Source: Oscillospiraceae bacterium (GTDB lineage Bacteria > Bacillota > Clostridia > Oscillospirales > Ruminococcaceae). Taken from it: a stretch of 64,000 bases of DNA. Shown here in pieces: positions 60,369 through 64,000 of this stretch. The notes below the pieces were generated by a model. It was not told where the DNA came from, did no database searches, and worked only from the letters and a program-made list of their open reading frames with translations. The position numbers and the translations under genes are program-made. Every line of letters starts with the position of its first letter. Position 1 is the first letter of the stretch. The DNA lies in NCBI GenBank assembly GCA_017473015.1, contig JAFUNP010000022.1, forward strand, positions 1 to 64,000, read 5' to 3'.

Positions 60369-62615
60369 ATGGCAAAGAAAAAGACAAAACAGCCTGCCGT
60401 AAAGCGCCCCGGCCTGGACGACAGCGTGGAAATACTCTCTGCCGGTGAGGTGATGGAAACCGCTATCACCGATACACTGGAACAGAACTATATGCCTTAC
60501 GCCATGAGCGTAATTGTTTCCCGTGCCCTGCCGGAGATTGACGGCTTCAAACCCTCCCACCGCAAGCTGCTGTACACCATGTACGATATGGGCCTTCTGA
60601 AAGGTGCAAAAACCAAATCTGCAAACATCGTGGGCCAGACCATGCGTCTGAACCCTCACGGCGATGCGGCCATTTATGAAACTATGGTCCGTCTTTCCCG
60701 TGGTAACGAAAGCCTGCTGGTGCCATTTGTGGACAGCAAAGGTAACTTTGGTAAGGCTTACAGCCGTGATATGGCCTACGCTGCTTCCCGTTATACCGAG
60801 GCAAAGCTGGACAGCGTGTGTGAGGAGCTGTTCCGCGATATTGACAGCGACACTGTTGATTTTGTGGACAACTATGACTCCACCCGTAAAGAACCTACTC
60901 TGCTGCCTGTTACTTTCCCAAATATCCTTACCAACAACACTCTGGGTATTGCGGTAGGTATGGCATCCTCCATCTGCTCTTTCAACCTGGAGGAAGTATG
61001 CAACACCACAATAGCACTGATAAAAGACGAAAACCATAATATAAAAGATACCCTGCTGGCACCGGATTTCGCCGGCGGCGGTATCATTCTGTACGATGCC
61101 AGTGACATCGACTCTGTGTATGAAACAGGCCGCGGCTCTATCCGTGTACAGAGCAAATGGGAATATATCAAAGAGGGCAATCTGATTGAAGTCAGCCAGA
61201 TTCCCCCTACCACTACTGTAGAAGCAATTATGGACAAGGTTGCTGACCTGGTTAAACAGGGCAAAATCAAAGAAATCAACGATATGCGTGATGAAACAGA
61301 CCTGCGCGGTCTGAAACTGACCTTTGACCTGAAACGCGGCCAGGACCCTGAAAAGCTGATGGCAAAGCTGTTCAAATCCACTCCGTTGGAAGACAGCTTC
61401 TCCGCCAACTTCAATGTGCTTATAGGCGGCGTGCCGAGGGTAATGGGGGTAAAGGAAATCATCACCGAATGGCTGGCATTCAGAACTGAATGTGTAAAAC
61501 GCCGCACTTATCACACTCTCAAAGGTAAAAAAGACCGTCTGCACTTGGTAAAAGGTCTGGAGTATATCCTGCTGGACATTGACAAAGCTATCGCTATTGT
61601 CCGTGAAACGGAAGATGAAAAAGAAGTTGTGCCAAACCTGATGATAGGATTTGGCATTGACGAAATCCAGGCTGAATATGTGGCAGAAATCCGTCTGCGC
61701 CAGCTGAACAGAAACTATATTCTGAAAAGAATAGAAGAAAAAGAACAGCTGATTGCAGAAATAGCCGAACTGGAAGCTATCCTGAAAAGCGAAGCCAAAA
61801 TCCGCCGCATTATCATCAAAGAACTGGAAGCAGTTGTCAAAAAATATGCTAAACCGAGGAAAAGTGAAATCCGCTATGGTCTGCCTGTGGTGGAGGCGGA
61901 AGAAAAAACAGAGGAAATTCCTACTTATCCTGTTCATATTTTCACAACTGCCCATGGCTATATGAAAAAAATTACTCCGCAGTCATTGCGTATGTCCGGT
62001 GAACATAAGCTGAAAGATGATGATGCCATCACACAGCAGATTGAAACCACAAACGATGCTCATTTGCTGTTCTTTACTGACACAGCCAGCGTGTACAAAT
62101 CCCGTGCTGCACAGTTTGAAGACAGCAAGGCCAGTGTGCTGGGTGAATATGTACCGGCCAAGCTGGCTATGGACGAGGGTGAAAACATTGTTCATACAGT
62201 GGTGACAAAGGATTATTCCGGTTTCCTGCTGTTTGTATTTGAAAACGGCAAGGTGGCAAAAATTCCTCTTTCCGCCTATGAAACAAAGACAAACCGCAAA
62301 AAACTGCTGAACGCTTTCTCTGACAAAGAAAAACTGGTGAAAATCATGCACTTTACTGAAAATACCGATGTGGTGCTGATTTCCAGCGTAAACCGTGCTC
62401 TGGTGGTAAACACGGCACAGATTCCGGAAAAAACCACAAAGAATTCCATCGGCGTACAGGTACAGACACTGAAGAAAAACCAGACTGTGAAATCTGCCAT
62501 TACCCTGGAGGCTGCACAGCTGGAAAACCATACCAAATTCCGCACCAAAAACATTCCTGCAGCAGGCAGTTTCCTGAAAGAAAACGATATTGCCCAGCAG
62601 CTGACACTGGAATAA
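60369..62615 (+). CDS. parC: type IIA topoisomerase A subunit (ParC/GyrA-like), 748 aa
   Basis: DNA-cleaving subunit. YAMSVIVSRALPEIDGFKPS, then KSANIVGQTMRLNPHGDAAI (quinolone-determining region), and the catalytic Tyr in AASRYTEAKL are clear. The C-terminal domain (from about 515: PVHIFTTAHGYMKKITPQSL) is short and has no GyrA box, favouring a topoisomerase IV-like role. The position equivalent to E. coli GyrA Ser83 is Ala. A coiled-coil region (RIEEKEQLIAEIAELEAILK) lies near 450. Operon with the B subunit upstream (AAGGAG site). Confidence 0.82.
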   Translation: MAKKKTKQPAVKRPGLDDSVEILSAGEVMETAITDTLEQNYMPYAMSVIVSRALPEIDGFKPSHRKLLYTMYDMGLLKGAKTKSANIVGQTMRLNPHGDAAIYETMVRLSRGNESLLVPFVDSKGNFGKAYSRDMAYAASRYTEAKLDSVCEELFRDIDSDTVDFVDNYDSTRKEPTLLPVTFPNILTNNTLGIAVGMASSICSFNLEEVCNTTIALIKDENHNIKDTLLAPDFAGGGIILYDASDIDSVYETGRGSIRVQSKWEYIKEGNLIEVSQIPPTTTVEAIMDKVADLVKQGKIKEINDMRDETDLRGLKLTFDLKRGQDPEKLMAKLFKSTPLEDSFSANFNVLIGGVPRVMGVKEIITEWLAFRTECVKRRTYHTLKGKKDRLHLVKGLEYILLDIDKAIAIVRETEDEKEVVPNLMIGFGIDEIQAEYVAEIRLRQLNRNYILKRIEEKEQLIAEIAELEAILKSEAKIRRIIIKELEAVVKKYAKPRKSEIRYGLPVVEAEEKTEEIPTYPVHIFTTAHGYMKKITPQSLRMSGEHKLKDDDAITQQIETTNDAHLLFFTDTASVYKSRAAQFEDSKASVLGEYVPAKLAMDEGENIVHTVVTKDYSGFLLFVFENGKVAKIPLSAYETKTNRKKLLNAFSDKEKLVKIMHFTENTDVVLISSVNRALVVNTAQIPEKTTKNSIGVQVQTLKKNQTVKSAITLEAAQLENHTKFRTKNIPAAGSFLKENDIAQQLTLE

Positions 62616-62867
62616 AAAAAGAAAGCAGGTACAGCCGGATGCCTTAGTGTCCGAACTGTTCCTTGCTTTCTGTATAAGTAAGAGTATTGTTTATATCCGT
62701 CGATATGAACTGTTCTCTTACCGGTTATGGATAAGAGAAAGTTTTCTCATATCCTTATCCCTATTATCTGCACAAAAATATCATAATATACACAAAAAAA
62801 TATTATTGCAAAAAAAGGCAATATGTGATATAGTTATTAAGTCATATAATATGAAAGGTCAGATACT

Positions 62868-63107
62868 ATGAGTATTTTAGAAGTAATTGCAGGCTTTATG
62901 CTGATTTTCTGTGGCGTTGTTATTACTCTGCTGGTTATGGCTCAGCAGGCTAAAAGCGGCATGGGCACAATGGGTGGCACAGATATGTACGCTGATATGA
63001 GCAACCGTTCCGCAGATGCAAAAATGGCACAGGTTACACAGTATGCAGGTATTGCATTTTTCGTACTTGCTCTGGCAGTAAGTGCTATCAGCATTTTTGC
63101 TAAATAA
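62868..63107 (+). CDS. secG: preprotein translocase subunit SecG
   Basis: Small accessory subunit of the Sec channel (79 residues). Two membrane helices (about 4-26 and 57-76) flank a Gly/Met-rich loop (QQAKSGMGTMGGTDM) characteristic of SecG. GAAAGG site upstream. secG directly before rnr is a widespread Firmicutes order. Confidence 0.93.
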   Translation: MSILEVIAGFMLIFCGVVITLLVMAQQAKSGMGTMGGTDMYADMSNRSADAKMAQVTQYAGIAFFVLALAVSAISIFAK

Positions 63108-63129
63108 TCAATCAGACAAATTATCACAG

Positions 63130-63157
63130 AGCCGTTGCATGCTGTAACGGCTTTTTG
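63130..63157 (+). terminator. terminator of secG
   Basis: AGCCGTTGCA / TGTAACGGCT stem (one G-U), 3-base loop, then TTTTTG. Expression of rnr therefore needs readthrough or its own promoter. Confidence 0.85.
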
Positions 63158-63219
63158 TCATGTAATAATTCTTTTGTTATGTGGCAGAATACTATAAAAA
63201 ACTACAGAAAGAATAAAAA

Positions 63220-64000
63220 ATGCCTATTAAAGACAAAATTCTGAAAGAGCTGAAAGACGGCCCTAAAAAATACAAAAAACTCCGGGCAAAGTTTAAAGGA
63301 AGCAAAAAGTTTTACGATGCCATGGAAGAACTTTATGACCGGGGAATAATCACCGAAAGAAACGGATATATTCATCTTGTTGATACAGAGAAAAAGATGA
63401 AAAAAGCCAAAGCAGACCCATCTCTGCTGGCAGGTACAGTGGTAAAGCTGACTGAAAATTTCGGCTTTGTCCGTGTGCCACAGCTGGAAAGAGATGTGTA
63501 TGTTTCCGGCAAATATATGATGGGCGCAGTGCCAGGCGATGAGGTAATGATAAAGCCAGTAAAAGCCACACGCCGCGATATGGAGTGCGAAATTGTGCGG
63601 ATTACAAAGGAAAAAACCAATGTAGTTGCCGTCGTCAGCCGTGTGGGCAGGGATATATCCATGACCTTGAAGGACTGCCCTTATGTTACTGTCAGGTCAG
63701 TGAACAAAGCCCCTGTGGTGGAGGATGACATCGTGCTGATAGACCTTATCGGCCGCGGCACATCCCATAGTCGCCTGTCTGCCCGTATCACACAGGTTAT
63801 CGGCAGCGTATCATCTTCACAGAAAGCTGTACGGGTACTGCTGGCAGAAAAAAATCTGGAAACAGAGTTTCCGCAGTCTGTTATAAACGACGCCCGCAGG
63901 GTGATTGACAAAACAGACCTGGCCGCTGAAATGGAGCACCGCACTGACCTGCGCGGTATGCCCATATTCACCATAGACTCCGCATCTACCAAAGATATAG
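63220..64000 (+). CDS. rnr: ribonuclease R, 5' part (runs off the window)
   Basis: Processive 3'-5' exoribonuclease. About 260 residues are visible. An N-terminal winged-helix domain (KDKILKELKDGPKKYKKLRA ... RNGYIHLV) is followed by a cold-shock/OB domain (GTVVKLTENFGFVRVPQLER) and the start of the catalytic RNB domain (TDLRGMPIFTIDSASTKDI), where the first metal-binding Asp residues would come next. The start is ATG 63220 with a weak AGAAAG site; no better in-frame candidate exists. Confidence 0.93.
   Translation, partial: MPIKDKILKELKDGPKKYKKLRAKFKGSKKFYDAMEELYDRGIITERNGYIHLVDTEKKMKKAKADPSLLAGTVVKLTENFGFVRVPQLERDVYVSGKYMMGAVPGDEVMIKPVKATRRDMECEIVRITKEKTNVVAVVSRVGRDISMTLKDCPYVTVRSVNKAPVVEDDIVLIDLIGRGTSHSRLSARITQVIGSVSSSQKAVRVLLAEKNLETEFPQSVINDARRVIDKTDLAAEMEHRTDLRGMPIFTIDSASTKDI

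Noticed and set aside
60348-61955. 535-codon open frame on the minus strand opposite parC
   Set aside because: It lies entirely antisense to a clear topoisomerase gene, its translation is Phe/His/Cys-rich with no motif, and it has no ribosome site. It is a codon-usage shadow, as is the 405-codon frame at 32168-33385 opposite the amidohydrolase.

Overview
The window reads as a chromosomal segment of a low-to-moderate GC, gut-type anaerobic Firmicute of class Clostridia (probably the Oscillospiraceae/Ruminococcaceae side; genus not determinable by eye). Reasons: Firmicutes housekeeping blocks (gdpP-rplI-dnaB-tilS-hpt-ftsH, RNase J, secG-rnr), AAGGAG-type ribosome sites, many lipoproteins, L-box (lysine) riboswitches, rubredoxin, DUF1846, DUF3048 and BspA-type surface proteins. 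No rRNA, tRNA, CRISPR array or intact transposase was seen.

Layout. 1-1.5 kb: AT-rich accessory DNA with an unknown gene, a truncated P-loop ORF, an XRE repressor and a fragment of an SPFH-domain gene. 1.5-14.2 kb: a four-gene surface operon: a 3571-residue BspA/FN3/PKD protein ending in a dockerin, a cohesin-like protein, a membrane-anchored protein and a small secreted protein. 14.2-15.1 kb: decayed DNA with a SLOG-like pseudogene. 15.1-18 kb: lysine riboswitch and an amino-acid ABC transporter, so probably a lysine importer. 18-31.8 kb: metabolic genes (adenosine-deaminase-like, SGNH hydrolase, cyclophilin-glf, PatB-like aminotransferase, DUF1846, rubredoxin, cca, FMN alpha-hydroxy-acid oxidase with an SDR, lipoproteins). 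31.8-33.7 kb: a second lysine riboswitch ahead of an amidohydrolase, an unusual pairing. 33.8-38.2 kb: small membrane proteins, two tandem DUF3048 lipoproteins, a phosphoribosyltransferase. 38.3-43.1 kb: potABCD polyamine transporter with a structured leader, then a MarR regulator. 43.1-47.6 kb, minus strand: mgtE with an attenuator-like leader, and the nifS-iscU-mnmA tRNA thiolation set. 47.8-64 kb: rnhA, RNase J, gdpP, rplI, dnaB, tilS, hpt, ftsH, an atypical topoisomerase IIA pair, secG, and rnr running off the end.

Most notable find. The mgtE leader (minus strand, about 44757-44587) encodes a 27-codon peptide and can fold in two mutually exclusive ways. One is an 11-bp hairpin hiding the mgtE ribosome site. 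The other is a longer hairpin, built from the 3' half of the peptide's coding sequence, that frees it. This is the architecture of a translational attenuator, and the leader lacks the M-box motifs I know. The potA leader also contains a segment complementary to its own ribosome site. All pairings were found by eye; no folding or database search was run.
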